64,000 nucleotides of DNA. Origin: Roseateles_B sp041905785. Its GTDB lineage: Bacteria > Pseudomonadota > Gammaproteobacteria > Burkholderiales > Burkholderiaceae_C. How positions within the stretch are numbered: the stretch's first letter is position 1; every line of letters begins with the position of its first letter. The notes beneath the pieces are model-generated. The model worked only from the letters and a program-made list of their open reading frames with translations. It was not told the DNA's origin and did not search any database. The position numbers and the translations under genes are program-made. Location of the stretch: NCBI GenBank assembly GCA_041905785.1, contig JAYRKJ010000003.1:245346-309345 (forward strand), in the 5' to 3' direction. Shown in pieces: positions 22,619 to 31,098 of this stretch.

Positions 22619-22638
22619 ACGGCGCCCGAGGGCGCCGT
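22619..22638. terminator. Hairpin between convergent mlaB and hexR
   Basis: ACGGCGCC at 22619-22626 pairs perfectly with GGCGCCGT at 22631-22638 around a CGAG loop. It lies 20 bases after mlaB and 24 bases beyond the hexR stop, so it could serve both strands. There is no long T run. Confidence 0.55.
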
Positions 22639-22662
22639 TCGTGTCTCTGGACCCGCGGTGGC

Positions 22663-23529
22663 TCAGGCCGCGTAGCGCTTGCTGCGCAGATTGCGCTTGA
22701 TCTCCTGCAGCATGGGCCGCAGCTGCTGGCCCAGGCGCAGGGCCACGCCGGTGGTCAGGATGTCCACCGCCGTGAGGTGCAGCAGGCGAGACACCATGGG
22801 GCTGTAGCGGTCGTAATCCTCGGGGTGGTCGACCGCCAGCAGCACCTGCCCGGGCGCCTGGCCGAGTTGCGCCAGAGGCGAGCCGCTGGCCGTGATGATG
22901 ATGGTGGTCGCCCCCTTCTTGCGGGCGATCTCAGCGGCATCCAGCAGGTCGCGGCTGCGACCCGAGTTGGAGATGATCACGGCGCAGTCGCCGGGGGTGA
23001 GCATGGTGGCGCTCATCAGCTGCACATGGCCGTCGCTGCAGGCGATGGTGTGCACGCCCAGGCGGAAGAACTTGTGCTGAGCATCCTGGGCCACGATGCC
23101 GGAATTGCCCACGCCGTAGAACTCGATGCGCTTGCCCTGGCGCGCGGCCTCGGTCAGGGCCGTGATTGCTCGCTCGAAAGCATGGCTGGCCGCGTCGTTG
23201 CGGTAGTGCAGCAGGGCTGCCACGGCATTGTCGACCACCTTGACGATGAGATCGCCAGGCTTGTCATCCTCGTCGACGGCGCGGTGCACGAAGGGCACGC
23301 CTTCATTGACGCTGCCCGCCAGCTTGAGCTTGAAATCCGCCAAGCCGTCGTAGCCCACGCTGCGGCAAAAGCGCACAACCGTGGGCTTGCTGACATGCGA
23401 TCGATCCGCCAGTTCGCTGACCGGCAGGTTGGCAAAGGAGCGCGGGTCGTTGAGCAGCAGCTTGGCCACCCGCTGCTCGGCCGGGGGCAGGGCGGGCAGG
23501 GCCGCCTTGATGCGTTCCAGGATGCTCAT
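22663..23529 (-). CDS. hexR: Transcriptional regulator HexR (RpiR family)
   Basis: HexR represses or activates central carbon genes such as zwf, edd and gap in response to 2-keto-3-deoxy-6-phosphogluconate. The 288-residue product has an N-terminal RpiR helix-turn-helix domain (SELADRSHVSKPTVVRFCRSVG, about residues 40-61) and a C-terminal SIS sugar-phosphate domain containing EFYGVGNSGIVAQDAQHKFFRLG and VIISNSGRSRDLLDAA. The ATG at 23529 has GAGGAG eight bases upstream. A GTG at 23535 overlaps the zwf stop but is only two bases from that site. The gene lies directly behind zwf and is probably co-transcribed. Confidence 0.93.
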   Translation of the reverse strand: MSILERIKAALPALPPAEQRVAKLLLNDPRSFANLPVSELADRSHVSKPTVVRFCRSVGYDGLADFKLKLAGSVNEGVPFVHRAVDEDDKPGDLIVKVVDNAVAALLHYRNDAASHAFERAITALTEAARQGKRIEFYGVGNSGIVAQDAQHKFFRLGVHTIACSDGHVQLMSATMLTPGDCAVIISNSGRSRDLLDAAEIARKKGATTIIITASGSPLAQLGQAPGQVLLAVDHPEDYDRYSPMVSRLLHLTAVDILTTGVALRLGQQLRPMLQEIKRNLRSKRYAA

Positions 23530-23531
23530 GC

Positions 23532-24977
23532 TCACTGCTCCTCAGCCCAGCTGAAGCCGTCACGCGCCACCAGGGCGCTGGCTGCCGCCGGGCCCCAGCT
23601 GCCGGCGTTGTAGCCCCGCGGACCGGTGCTGTCGGCGGCCCAGGCGTCCAGAATGGGTTCGACCCAACGCCAGGCCTGCTCCTGCTCATCGCTGCGCACG
23701 AAGAGGTTGAGCTTGCCGGCGATGGCGTCCAGCAGCAAACGCTCGTAGGCGCCGACGCGGGCGCTGCCAAAGGCTTTGTCGAAGTCCAGGTCCAGCGAGA
23801 CCGGGGCCAGCGATTCGCCGTGCGAATTGCCCTTGGCCGCCAGCAGCTGCAGCTCCAGACCGTCCTCGGGCTGCAGCTTGATCACCAGCCGGTTGGGTTG
23901 GTTGGCCCCGGGGAAGATGGGATGCGGCACTGGGCGGAAATTGACCACGATCTGCGCATCCCGCGCGGCGAGCCGCTTGCCGGTGCGCAGATAGAAGGGC
24001 ACGCCGGCCCAGCGCCAGTTCTGCACCTCGGTGCGCAGGGCCACGAAGGTCTCGCAGGCGCTGTTCTCAGGGATCTTGGCCTCGTCCAGATAACCAACGA
24101 CGGACTTGCCGTCCACGCTGCCGGCGCGGTACTGGCCGCGCACCACATCGCGGGCGACGGACTCCGGCGTGAAGGGCTTGAGCGAGCGCAGCACCTTGAG
24201 CTTCTCGTCGCGGATGGCGTCGGCGTCGTTGGTGGAGGGCGGCTCCATGGCGATCATGGTCAGCAGTTGCAGCGCATGGTTCTGGATCATGTCGCGCAAT
24301 GCGCCGGTGCCGTCATAGAAGGGGCCGCGCGTGCCCACGCCCAGCGACTCGGCCAGCGTGATCTGGATGTTGGCGATGGCCTCGCGGTTCCACAGCGGTT
24401 CGAAGAGCGCGTTGCCAAAGCGCAGCGCCATCAGGTTCTGCACCGAGGGCTTGCCCAGGTAGTGATCGATGCGGAAGGCCTGCGATTCGGTGAAGACCGA
24501 GCGCACCACGCGGTTGATCTGCTGGGCGCTGGCGAGATCATGGCCCAGCGGTTTCTCGAGCACCACGCGGACGCGCGGGCTGTTCAGGCCGGCGGCGCCG
24601 AGCTGCTCGCAGATTTGCGTGAAGAGATGCGGGCTGGTGGCCAGGTAGAGGACCACGGTGTCGGCATTGCGCTCCCCCAGCCACTCCTTGAGCCGGGCGT
24701 AGTGCTCGGGCTGCGACAGGTCCATGCGCCGGTAATGCACCAGGGCCGCAAAGCGTTCGAATTCCTCGTCGCTGGGGCGCTTGGCGCCCTCGACCTCCTG
24801 GAAGCGCTCCTTGAGCCAGTCGCGGTAGCGCTCGTCAGGCATCTCGTCGCGGGCCACCGCCAGAATGCGGCCGCCCTCGGGCAGCTTGCCGTGGCGGAAG
24901 GCCTGGAACAGCGCTGGCATCAGCTTGCGCCAGGTGAGATCGCCAGTGCCCCCGAAAAAGACGAGATCGAATGCCAT
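23532..24977 (-). CDS. zwf: Glucose-6-phosphate 1-dehydrogenase
   Basis: Zwf oxidises glucose 6-phosphate to 6-phosphogluconolactone with NADP+, feeding the Entner-Doudoroff and pentose phosphate routes. The 481-residue product has the nucleotide-binding motif FFGGTGDLTWRKL at residues 7-19, a variant of the usual GASGDL, and the substrate-binding RIDHYLGKP at residues 169-177 with Lys176. EKPLGHDL is at 141-148. The ATG at 24977 fits the family start; a further in-frame start at 25010 adds unrelated residues. hexR follows at once. No pgl or edd gene is in the window. Confidence 0.96.
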   Translation of the reverse strand: MAFDLVFFGGTGDLTWRKLMPALFQAFRHGKLPEGGRILAVARDEMPDERYRDWLKERFQEVEGAKRPSDEEFERFAALVHYRRMDLSQPEHYARLKEWLGERNADTVVLYLATSPHLFTQICEQLGAAGLNSPRVRVVLEKPLGHDLASAQQINRVVRSVFTESQAFRIDHYLGKPSVQNLMALRFGNALFEPLWNREAIANIQITLAESLGVGTRGPFYDGTGALRDMIQNHALQLLTMIAMEPPSTNDADAIRDEKLKVLRSLKPFTPESVARDVVRGQYRAGSVDGKSVVGYLDEAKIPENSACETFVALRTEVQNWRWAGVPFYLRTGKRLAARDAQIVVNFRPVPHPIFPGANQPNRLVIKLQPEDGLELQLLAAKGNSHGESLAPVSLDLDFDKAFGSARVGAYERLLLDAIAGKLNLFVRSDEQEQAWRWVEPILDAWAADSTGPRGYNAGSWGPAAASALVARDGFSWAEEQ

Positions 24978-25027
24978 GCCAAGGTTCCGGTTGAAGCTCG
25001 CGCAGGCCACGCTGCTTGAGCTCTTGA

Positions 25028-25042
25028 TGTAACAAAGTTTCT
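25028..25042. promoter_or_regulatory. Candidate HexR operator between zwf and tal
   Basis: TGTAACAAAGTTTCT is an imperfect palindrome (G-AAC-N3-GTT-C) in the divergent zwf/tal spacer. HexR sites in other proteobacteria have a TGTAA-N5-TTACA-like form, and hexR is encoded beside zwf. It lies just downstream of the proposed zwf -10 box, where a repressor would block initiation. The match is partial. Confidence 0.4.
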
Positions 25043-25047
25043 GGATT

Positions 25048-25077
25048 TATGATGCACGAGTTTCGTATTTGGGTCAA
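25048..25077 (-). promoter_or_regulatory. Candidate zwf-hexR promoter
   Basis: On the minus strand TTGACC (25077-25072) is followed after 18 bases by ATCATA (25053-25048). The -35 is strong and the -10 is weak. It would start transcription about 65-70 bases before zwf, next to the HexR-like palindrome. Confidence 0.4.
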
Positions 25078-25212
25078 TCAGGACCGGCGGTCGCGGGGCT
25101 TGCCCTCTGGGAAAGTCTGGATCTGCTGTCAGCGCGCTTGTAACCCCGTTCAAACCGCAGAGGGCTGCGGAGCGGTTCTAATAGCGGCCTGCACGAATTT
25201 CGGGGTATCCCT

Positions 25213-26163
25213 ATGCATCAGCTCGATCAACTCAAGGCCTACACCACCGTCGTTGCCGACACCGGCAATTTCCTGCAACTGGCGCAGTTCACACCGCGCG
25301 ACGCCACGACCAATCCCTCGCTGATCCTGAAGGCCGTGCAGTCGCCCGACTATGCGCCCCTGCTGAGTGAAACCGTGGCGGCACACAAGGGCCGGCCGCT
25401 GGACGAGATCGTGGACCAGGTGCTGGTGCGCTTCGGCCTGGAGATCCTGAAAGTGGTGCCGGGGCGCGTGTCGACCGAGGTCGACGCCCGCCTGAGCTTC
25501 GACACCGCCGCCACCATTGCACGTGCCAGGCGTCTGATCGGGCTGTATGAGGCCGCCGGCATCGGCCGTGAGCGCGTGCTGATCAAGATCGCCTCCACCT
25601 GGGAAGGCATCCAGGCCGCCCGCGTGCTGGAGCTCGAGGGCATCCACTGCAACCTGACCCTGCTGTTCTCCTTCTGCCAGGCCGTGGCCTGCGGGGAAGC
25701 CGGAGTGCAGCTGATCTCGCCCTTCGTGGGCCGCATCTATGACTGGTACAAGAAGACTGCCGGCAACGCCTGGGACGAGACGGCGCAAGCCGGCATCAAC
25801 GATCCCGGCGTCAAGTCCGTCAGCCAGATCTATACCTACTACAAGAAGCACGGCATCCGCACCGAGGTGATGGGCGCCAGCTTCCGCAACGTCGGCCAGA
25901 TCCAAGCGCTGGCGGGGTGCGACCTGCTGACCATCAGCCCAGACCTGCTGGCGCAATTGCAGTCCAGCGAGGCGCCGCTGAGCCGTGTGCTCGACGCAGC
26001 CGCCGCAGTCCATGCCGACGTGCCCAAGGTTTCGTACAACGAGGCGGCCTTCCGCTTCGCCCTCAACCAGGACGCCATGGCCACCGAGAAGCTGGCTGAA
26101 GGCATCCGCCTGTTTGCCGTCGATGCCGGCAAGCTGGACCAGATCATCGAAAGCCAACTCTGA
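25213..26163 (+). CDS. tal: Transaldolase
   Basis: Transaldolase transfers a dihydroxyacetone unit between sedoheptulose 7-phosphate and glyceraldehyde 3-phosphate. The 316-residue product matches the classic TalB-type length. The family start TTVVADTGNF is followed by DATTNPSLILKA, and the Schiff-base lysine is Lys125 in VLIKIASTWEGIQAA. Later blocks are NLTLLFSFCQAVAC, ISPFVGRIYDWYKK and VMGASFRNVGQI. It is divergent from zwf, and the stop overlaps the pgi start by one base (TGATG). Confidence 0.97.
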   Translation: MHQLDQLKAYTTVVADTGNFLQLAQFTPRDATTNPSLILKAVQSPDYAPLLSETVAAHKGRPLDEIVDQVLVRFGLEILKVVPGRVSTEVDARLSFDTAATIARARRLIGLYEAAGIGRERVLIKIASTWEGIQAARVLELEGIHCNLTLLFSFCQAVACGEAGVQLISPFVGRIYDWYKKTAGNAWDETAQAGINDPGVKSVSQIYTYYKKHGIRTEVMGASFRNVGQIQALAGCDLLTISPDLLAQLQSSEAPLSRVLDAAAAVHADVPKVSYNEAAFRFALNQDAMATEKLAEGIRLFAVDAGKLDQIIESQL

Positions 26164-27782
26164 TGCAGCACCCGCGTTGCGACCAAAGCCCGGCCTGGGC
26201 CCTCTTGCAAGCACAGTACCAAACCAGCGGCGCCGCCTTCGATCTGCGCCAGGCCTTTGCCGAGGATGGAGGGCGCTTTGCGCGCTGGTCCTTCGAGGCG
26301 CCCGAGCTGTTCGTGGACCTGTCCAAGAACCGCATCGACACGTCGACGCTGGAACTGCTGCTGCAATTGGCCCGGGACTGCGGGCTGGAGTCGCAGCGCG
26401 ATGCGCTCTTCCAGGGCGAGCCCATCAACCACACCGAGGGCCGCGCGGTGCTGCACACGGCCCTGCGCGCGCCGGCCGGCGCTGCGCCATTCAGCGATGA
26501 GGTCCACGCGTCGCTGGACCGCATGCTGGCCTTCGCCGAGGACGTGCGGGCGGATGGGCGCATCACCGACATCGTGCACATCGGTATCGGCGGCTCGGAC
26601 CTGGGCCCGGCCATGGTGGTGCAGGCCCTGCAGTCCTACACCGACGTCGGCCGCCGCCTGCACTTCGTTTCCAACGTCGACGGGCATGACCTGGCCCCCG
26701 TACTGCGGGGGCTGGACGCGAGCAGGACGCTGTTCGTGATCGCCTCCAAGACCTTCACGACGCAGGAAACCCTGGCCAATGCCGAAGCGGCCAAGGCCTG
26801 GTTCCTGGCCCAGGGTGGAACGGACATCGGCCGCCATTTCGTCGCCACCAGCAGCAACACGGCGGCGGCCCAGGCCTTTGGCATCCACACCAGCTTCGGC
26901 TTCTGGGACTGGGTGGGTGGACGCTATTCGCTGTGGTCCGTGATCGGCCTGCCGATTGCGATTGCCGTCGGCGCGAAGGCCTTCCGCGAGCTGCTGGCCG
27001 GCGCGCATGCCATGGACCGCCACTTCGCCGAAGCGCCGCTGGCGTGCAATGTGCCGGTGCTGCTGGGGCTGCTGGACCTCTGGTATCGCAACTTCCATGG
27101 CTTCACCAGCCGCAGCGTGGCGCCCTATCACCAGGGCCTGCGGCGCCTGCCGGCCTATCTCCAGCAGTTGGAGATGGAGAGCAACGGCAAAGGCGTGGAC
27201 CGCGAGGGTCAGGTCTTGCCGTATGGCACCAGCCCCGTCGTCTGGGGCGAGGCTGGCACCAACGGCCAGCATGCCTACTTCCAGATGCTGCACCAGGGCA
27301 CCGACGTGATCCCTGTGGAGTTCATTGCCGTGAAGGCACCGCATCACGGTGGGCATGTGCAGGGCGAGCTGGCCGCGCGGCTGCTGGATCAGCATCAAAA
27401 GCTGCTGGCGAATTGTCTGGCCCAGTCTCAGGCGCTGATGCAGGGCAAGACCGTGGAGCAGGCCCTGCAGGAGAAGGCGCCGACGGCGTCGTCCTCGCTG
27501 GGCAGGCTGACGGTTGCGCGGCATCGCAGCTTCCCGGGCAATCGGCCCAGCACGACGATCCTGATGGAGCAGCTCAGCCCACGCAGCCTCGGCGCGCTGA
27601 TCGCCTTGTATGAGCACCGCGTCTTCGTCAGCGGTGCGCTGTGGGGCATCAACAGCTTCGACCAGTGGGGCGTGGAGCTGGGCAAGGCCTTGTGCTCGGG
27701 CCTGTTGCCGCGCCTGGCCAGCGGGGATACGCAAGGCTTGGACGGTTCCACGGCTGGCCTGCTGAACAGGCTGCGCAGCTGA
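26163..27782 (+). CDS. pgi: Glucose-6-phosphate isomerase
   Basis: Pgi interconverts glucose 6-phosphate and fructose 6-phosphate. The 539-residue product shows the PGI signatures: DIVHIGIGGSDLGPAMV, the sugar-phosphate loop IASKTFTTQETLANA, VWGEAGTNGQHAYFQ near residue 360 (catalytic Glu), and the C-terminal GINSFDQWGVELGK carrying the catalytic Lys. Length is typical of the bacterial enzyme. The start overlaps the tal stop, and the stop overlaps the next gene's start in the same TGATG form, so tal, pgi and the HAD gene form a coupled operon. Confidence 0.97.
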   Translation: MQHPRCDQSPAWALLQAQYQTSGAAFDLRQAFAEDGGRFARWSFEAPELFVDLSKNRIDTSTLELLLQLARDCGLESQRDALFQGEPINHTEGRAVLHTALRAPAGAAPFSDEVHASLDRMLAFAEDVRADGRITDIVHIGIGGSDLGPAMVVQALQSYTDVGRRLHFVSNVDGHDLAPVLRGLDASRTLFVIASKTFTTQETLANAEAAKAWFLAQGGTDIGRHFVATSSNTAAAQAFGIHTSFGFWDWVGGRYSLWSVIGLPIAIAVGAKAFRELLAGAHAMDRHFAEAPLACNVPVLLGLLDLWYRNFHGFTSRSVAPYHQGLRRLPAYLQQLEMESNGKGVDREGQVLPYGTSPVVWGEAGTNGQHAYFQMLHQGTDVIPVEFIAVKAPHHGGHVQGELAARLLDQHQKLLANCLAQSQALMQGKTVEQALQEKAPTASSSLGRLTVARHRSFPGNRPSTTILMEQLSPRSLGALIALYEHRVFVSGALWGINSFDQWGVELGKALCSGLLPRLASGDTQGLDGSTAGLLNRLRS

Positions 27783-28399
27783 TGCAGGTCGTCTTCGATT
27801 TCGGCGGCGTGGTGTTCCGCTGGCACCCCCCCAGCTTGCTGGCCCGCGTTTGGCCGCACCGCTGTCCCGACGAAGCGGCCGGCGAGGCCGCTGCACGCGA
27901 GTTCTTCACGCAGTACAGCGGCGACTGGGGGGCCTTCGACCAGGGGCTCATCGGGCCGGAAGCCGTGATCGAGCGTATTTCTGCACGCACCGGCTGGCCG
28001 GCGCAGGAGGTGAGGGCTGTGGTGGACGCGGTGCCTGAGGAACTACAGGCCGTGGCCGGCACCGTCCGCCTGATCGAGGCACTGAGGGCTGCGGGGCATC
28101 GTACCCACTACCTGTCCAACATGCCCGGCATTTACGCCGAGCACCTCGAGCGTCACTATCCGCTGGAGCGCTGGTTCGATGGGGGCATCTTCTCCAGCCG
28201 GGTCAAGCAATCGAAGCCGGGCCCCGAGATCTTTGCGTTGATGGAGGCTCAGCTGGGCGTGCCGCCCCACGAAATCGTCTTCCTGGACGACCATCCGGCC
28301 AATATCGAGGCCGCCGCGGACCGAGGCTGGCAGGCGCTGCTGTTCTCGTCACCAGACGCCGCCGAGGCGGCCTTGCGCGAGCGGGGCTGGCTGGTCTGA
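27782..28399 (+). CDS. HAD-family sugar-phosphate phosphatase (YihX-like)
   Basis: The 205-residue product is a HAD subfamily IA hydrolase. Motif I is DFGGVV with nucleophile Asp6; the usual second Asp is Gly, as in the YihX/epoxide-hydrolase-like branch. Motif II is YLSNMP, the motif III Lys is in QSKPGPEIF, and motif IV is VFLDDHPANIEAA. E. coli YihX dephosphorylates glucose 1-phosphate, and the coupling to pgi makes a hexose-phosphate substrate plausible, but that is inference. Its start overlaps the pgi stop by one base. Confidence 0.82.
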   Translation: MQVVFDFGGVVFRWHPPSLLARVWPHRCPDEAAGEAAAREFFTQYSGDWGAFDQGLIGPEAVIERISARTGWPAQEVRAVVDAVPEELQAVAGTVRLIEALRAAGHRTHYLSNMPGIYAEHLERHYPLERWFDGGIFSSRVKQSKPGPEIFALMEAQLGVPPHEIVFLDDHPANIEAAADRGWQALLFSSPDAAEAALRERGWLV

Positions 28400-28424
28400 G
28401 TCCTGGTCGAGCGCCGCAAGGCCC

Positions 28425-28631
28425 TCAGTGCGGCAGCGGCTCGTTGTCGTCCGTGGGGGGCGCGGCGGCGACACGGAAGGACTCGCTGGCCCAGGCGCCC
28501 AGGTCCATTTCCCGGCAGCGTTCACCGCAGAAGGGGCGATACGGATTGCTGGGCGCAAAGACCGCGTCGCCTTTGCAATGTGGGCAGGGCACCAGCCGTT
28601 CACCTTTAGGATTCTTCTTCGGGGCACTCAT
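28425..28631 (-). CDS. yacG: DNA gyrase inhibitor YacG
   Basis: YacG is a small zinc protein that binds GyrB and inhibits gyrase. The 68-residue product has the Cys4 zinc site CPHCKGD...CGERC, with a 15-residue gap between the cysteine pairs. The family ending LGAWASESFRVAA follows. It lies directly downstream of zapD, six bases away, and the zapD-yacG-coaE neighbourhood is widely conserved in proteobacteria. Confidence 0.93.
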   Translation of the reverse strand: MSAPKKNPKGERLVPCPHCKGDAVFAPSNPYRPFCGERCREMDLGAWASESFRVAAAPPTDDNEPLPH

Positions 28632-28637
28632 GGGGGC

Positions 28638-29402
28638 TCAGGCACAAAGCGTCAGTTCGAAGCTGGCGTCCTGGGCGGCCGGCTTGAGCCGGCCTTCCTC
28701 ATCCTGGCGCATCAGGCGGATCGCCACCATCAGTCGATGGCCGCTGATCTCGGGGATCAGGCCAAGACTGGGGTCGATGCGCATGCGCAGCAGCTGGTAA
28801 CTGCGACCCTGCGGCAGGCTCTGTTGGTACTGGCCGGCCTGCGCGGCCACTTTGTGCGGCGCCCCGGAGTCCCGCAGCAGGCCCAGCAGGACCTGCAGGG
28901 CCTCGGCCAAGGGCATCAGGGACTGCGTCCACTGCATCAGATCATTGCGCCGGCGCACCGGCAGGAACTGCTGCCAGGTGTAGTAAGCCGGCAGATCGAA
29001 CTCGCAGGTCCCGCCCGGAATGCTGATGCGGCTGCGGATGCTCATCAGCCATTCGTTGGCGGTCAGGGCGTGGCCTGCCTTGCCGGACAGCGCATTGAGC
29101 CTGTTGAAGGCCGCATCGATGCGCTGGATCACATTGTCCAAGGCGGCCTCGGAAATGGCGGGGTTGCCGCGGTAGCTGTTGAACTGGGCCTTGTGGCGTT
29201 CCAGCTCCTTGAGCAGGTCGGACTTGAGGTCGGCTCGCGAGGCCACGTCCATGATCTCGAACAAGGTGACCAGCGCGAAGTGATGATCCAGGGCCGTTTC
29301 GCGGGCGATCAGCTGGCCCAGGCGATCGAACAGATGCTCCAGCCGCAGCATTGTTCGAATGCTTTCGTTGAACGGGTACTCGTACAAGACCAAGGCGGAC
29401 AT
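28638..29402 (-). CDS. zapD: Cell division protein ZapD
   Basis: ZapD bundles FtsZ protofilaments and supports the Z ring. The 254-residue product carries the family's N-terminal YEYPFNESIRTMLRLEHLF, the helical bundle with SDLLKELERHKAQ, and the beta-rich C-terminal part with SRISIPGGTCEFDLPAY. Length is typical. It is read on the minus strand after coaE and just before yacG. Confidence 0.94.
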   Translation of the reverse strand: MSALVLYEYPFNESIRTMLRLEHLFDRLGQLIARETALDHHFALVTLFEIMDVASRADLKSDLLKELERHKAQFNSYRGNPAISEAALDNVIQRIDAAFNRLNALSGKAGHALTANEWLMSIRSRISIPGGTCEFDLPAYYTWQQFLPVRRRNDLMQWTQSLMPLAEALQVLLGLLRDSGAPHKVAAQAGQYQQSLPQGRSYQLLRMRIDPSLGLIPEISGHRLMVAIRLMRQDEEGRLKPAAQDASFELTLCA

Positions 29403-29475
29403 CCCAGGGCAATTGGCGTTGTGGGCACGCAGGGCGATACGCAGCCCGCATGCAGATGGGCGGATTGTTTCACAG

Positions 29476-29498
29476 CCGGCGGGCTTCGCCGTCGCCGG
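29476..29498 (-). terminator. Hairpin downstream of coaE
   Basis: CCGGCG and CGCCGG arms (29476-29481 and 29493-29498) enclose a short inner GGC/GCC stem with a bulge. It lies about 50 bases beyond the coaE stop and upstream of zapD. No T run follows, so a terminating role is uncertain. Confidence 0.3.
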
Positions 29499-29546
29499 TG
29501 CGTTGAAATGGGCATTGCCGCTGCGTCTGCTGAAGGCGGTGGCGAC

Positions 29547-30134
29547 TCAGGCACGCCAGTGGTCGGTCAACTGCCGGACTTCGAGCGCCAGCGCGTCCAG
29601 GTCCAGGCCTTCGTTGCAGATCACCGCATCGGCCGCGGCACGCCTTTGGGCGCGCGTGGCCTGCTGCGCGAGCACGGCCAGCACGGCGTCACGGGACCAG
29701 CCGCTGCGGGCCATGACGCGCTGCACCTGGGTCTCCTCTTCGCAGTCCACCACCAGCACGCGGTCCACGCGCTGACGCCAGCGGCCGGACTCGACAAGCA
29801 AGGGCACGTCGAAGACGATCCATGCGCTGTGGGCGGAGGCTTCCCGGCGGCGGGTTTCGTCGCCGATCATGGGATGCAGAATGCCCTCCAGCTGCTTGCG
29901 CGCTCCGGGGTCGCGGAAGGCCAGTTCGCGCATGAAGGCGCGATCCAATGCACCATCCGTGGTCTGCGCCTGCGGCCCGAACGCCGCGACGATGGCCGGC
30001 ATGGCGGCGCCGCCGGCAGCGGTGAGGCTGCGCGAGATGGCGTCGGTGTCGATCAGCGTGGCGCCCAGCGCCGCCAGGCAGCTGGCCACCGTGCTCTTGC
30101 CGCTGCCGATGCCGCCGGTCAGGCCGATGCGCAT
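29547..30134 (-). CDS. coaE: Dephospho-CoA kinase
   Basis: CoaE phosphorylates the 3'-hydroxyl of dephospho-CoA, the last step of coenzyme A synthesis. The 195-residue product begins MRIGLTGGIGSGKST, with the P-loop at residues 7-15. It contains the family segments GATLIDTDAISR and VFDVPLLVESGRW, and WSRDAVLAVLAQQATRAQR near the C-terminus. The ATG at 30134 is set by the P-loop position. It is 13 bases downstream of pilD in the pilB-C-D-coaE-zapD-yacG run. Confidence 0.96.
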   Translation of the reverse strand: MRIGLTGGIGSGKSTVASCLAALGATLIDTDAISRSLTAAGGAAMPAIVAAFGPQAQTTDGALDRAFMRELAFRDPGARKQLEGILHPMIGDETRRREASAHSAWIVFDVPLLVESGRWRQRVDRVLVVDCEEETQVQRVMARSGWSRDAVLAVLAQQATRAQRRAAADAVICNEGLDLDALALEVRQLTDHWRA

Positions 30135-30147
30135 GCGCAAAGTGTGG

Positions 30148-31095
30148 TCATGGGCTGCCACCCAGCCACCAGGCCACCAGACGAGCCGGGCCAATGAGCA
30201 GCACCGCCAGCCCGCCGCCGGCGAGGAAGGGCCCAAAGGGCACGTAACGGCCCTCGCGCAGGCTGCTGGTGAATTTCATCGCGATGCCCACAACGGCACC
30301 AATGACCGAGGCGCCCAGCACGATCGGCAGCACCATCTGCCAGCCCAGCCAAGCGCCCAGGGCGGCGAGCAGCTTGAAATCGCCGTAGCCCATGCCCTCC
30401 TTGCCCGTCAGCAGCTTGAACAGCCAGTAGACCGACCAGAGGCTCAGATAGCCCGCCAGCGCCCCAATCAAGGCCTGGTCCAGCGGGACCGTCCACCCCA
30501 GCAGCGAGGCCCAGAGACCGGCCCACAGCAGCGGTTGGTTGATGCTGTCGGGCAGCAAGGTGGTGTCCCAGTCGATCGCTGCCAGGGCGACAAGCGCCGC
30601 GGCAAAAGCGCACCACATCAGGGTCTGTAGTTGGGGGCCGAATTGCCAGGCGATGACGGCAAACAGCGCGCCGGTGAGGGCCTCGATCAAGGGGTAGCGT
30701 ACCGAGATCGGCGCCTTGCAGGATGCGCAGCGCCCGCGCAGCCGCAGCCAGCCCAGCAGCGGCAGGTTCTCATGCCAGGCCAGCTGATGACCGCAGTGCG
30801 GGCAGCGCGAGCGCGGCGTCGCCAAGCCGAAGGCAGGCTGCTGCTGCAGCTTCTCGCTCAGCGCGTGCAGTTGCTCTGCCAGTGGCCGGGCCGACGCGGG
30901 CGCCATCCCGGCCGTTCGCTCCAGCACACTGGCGTCGCCCAGATGGGCGGAAGCGTCCTGCGTCCACTCCCGCTCCATCATCCGGGGCAGGCGCAGCACC
31001 ACCACGTTCAGGAAACTGCCAATGCACAGGCCCAGCAGGCCCAGGGCCCAGGGACTCAACAGATATTGCCATTCAGGCGCGATGGACACCGGCAT
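30148..31095 (-). CDS. pilD: Type IV prepilin peptidase/N-methyltransferase PilD
   Basis: PilD cleaves prepilin leaders on the cytoplasmic side and methylates the new N-terminus. The 315-residue membrane protein has the N-terminal GSFLNVVVLRLPRMMERE block, a zinc-binding cysteine set (Cys98, Cys101, Cys123, Cys126) and multiple membrane helices. The likely catalytic aspartates are Asp175 or Asp177 (AIDWDTTLLPD) and Asp239 (GMGYGDFKLL). The segment between the first block and the cysteines is about 26 residues longer than in Pseudomonas PilD. It should process the five prepilin-like proteins encoded at 10145-13541. Confidence 0.95.
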   Translation of the reverse strand: MPVSIAPEWQYLLSPWALGLLGLCIGSFLNVVVLRLPRMMEREWTQDASAHLGDASVLERTAGMAPASARPLAEQLHALSEKLQQQPAFGLATPRSRCPHCGHQLAWHENLPLLGWLRLRGRCASCKAPISVRYPLIEALTGALFAVIAWQFGPQLQTLMWCAFAAALVALAAIDWDTTLLPDSINQPLLWAGLWASLLGWTVPLDQALIGALAGYLSLWSVYWLFKLLTGKEGMGYGDFKLLAALGAWLGWQMVLPIVLGASVIGAVVGIAMKFTSSLREGRYVPFGPFLAGGGLAVLLIGPARLVAWWLGGSP

Positions 31096-31098
31096 GCC

